Virus record (IMG/VR): IMGVR_UViG_3300020190_002514
Span: 1 to 30,422 of that record
Length of the DNA: 30,422 bases
Strand: one strand, 5' to 3'
Source of the DNA: a virus
In this document: in pieces, positions 30,303-30,422 of the stretch
How the letters are laid out: the number at the start of each line of letters is the position of its first letter
Position numbering within the stretch: the first letter of the stretch is position 1
Translations under genes and position numbers: made by a program
Notes under the pieces: generated by a model
Told to the model about the DNA's origin: nothing
Databases searched by the model: none
Seen by the model: only the letters and a program-made list of their open reading frames with translations

Positions 30303-30422
30303 TTACTTTATTATAATGTCATTCTTATATTGCGACCAGTCTGTAAATTTTGATCTATCCATAAGTGCGTGTAGACTGTGGGACCACACACCTGGATTCG
30401 TTGCCTTGAAATCTCGATCATC
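30303..30422 (-). CDS. C-terminal end of a gene running off the right edge
   Basis: On the - strand a frame is open from the window edge (30422) and ends at TAA 30305-30303, giving 39 residues (TNPGVWSHSLHALMDRSKFT, then DWSQYKNDIIIK). The stop is 11 bases before the next start, as expected for this compact operon. Too little is visible to name it. Confidence 0.5.
   Translation of the reverse strand, partial: DDRDFKATNPGVWSHSLHALMDRSKFTDWSQYKNDIIIK

Noticed and set aside
1-30422. tRNA genes, CRISPR arrays, insertion sequences, integrase or attachment sites
   Set aside because: Looked for in all gaps; almost all gaps are under 100 bases and none shows cloverleaf, spaced-repeat or terminal-repeat structure.

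Overview
The window reads as part of a T4-like (myovirus-type) bacteriophage genome from an aquatic, probably marine, bacterium. The grounds are: AT-rich DNA; almost no space between genes; tail-fibre-type proteins with a collar domain; two exact T4-type late promoter boxes (TATAAATA); a T4 RNase H-like 5' nuclease; ThyX, MazG, a HIT protein, GTP cyclohydrolase I, QueE and a QueD-like protein; and many small proteins that I remember as typical of marine T4-like phages. The host cannot be read from this window. No photosynthesis genes, tRNAs, CRISPR arrays or insertion sequences were seen.

Layout. The left 12.4 kb is on the + strand and looks like late genes. It starts inside a virion structural gene (1-1017), followed by a second structural protein and three adjacent paralogous fibre/adhesin genes (1652-7086) that share an N-terminal module but differ in their C-terminal ends. 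Another virion-like protein follows (7096-8058). After a hairpin at 8079-8117 comes a translationally coupled chain of six genes, four of them GT-A-like glycosyltransferases in two paralogous pairs (8118-12437). The last of these meets thyX tail to tail with a 20-bp overlap.

From 12418 to the right end everything is on the - strand. Read in the direction of transcription (right to left) there are three blocks. (a) 30422-25096: a QueD-like protein, a GT-B glycosyltransferase, a cupin, a DUF465-like peptide, a HIT protein, a single-domain nucleotide-sugar dehydrogenase and many small genes. (b) 25050-19911: a purine and 7-deazaguanine block. FolE, a purine phosphoribosyltransferase and GMP reductase are joined by ATGA overlaps behind a sigma70-like promoter, followed by MazG, QueE and a 2OG-Fe(II)-oxygenase-like protein. 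(c) 19827-12418: 5' nuclease, small proteins, a MoxR-type AAA+ ATPase and a metallopeptidase/VWA protein (each with its own sigma70-like promoter), a methyltransferase-like protein and ThyX.

How it may work together. FolE, the QueD-like protein and QueE cover the first three steps from GTP to 7-carboxy-7-deazaguanine, the route to preQ0-type bases that some phages place in their DNA; QueC and a DNA transglycosylase are not in the window. The neighbouring phosphoribosyltransferase and GMP reductase could return free guanine to the nucleotide pool. The MoxR/VWA pair looks like a self-contained ATP-driven module of unknown target. Regulation appears split between host-sigma-type promoters on the - strand and T4-type late promoters on the + strand. 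No database search was possible; all names rest on reading motifs by eye.
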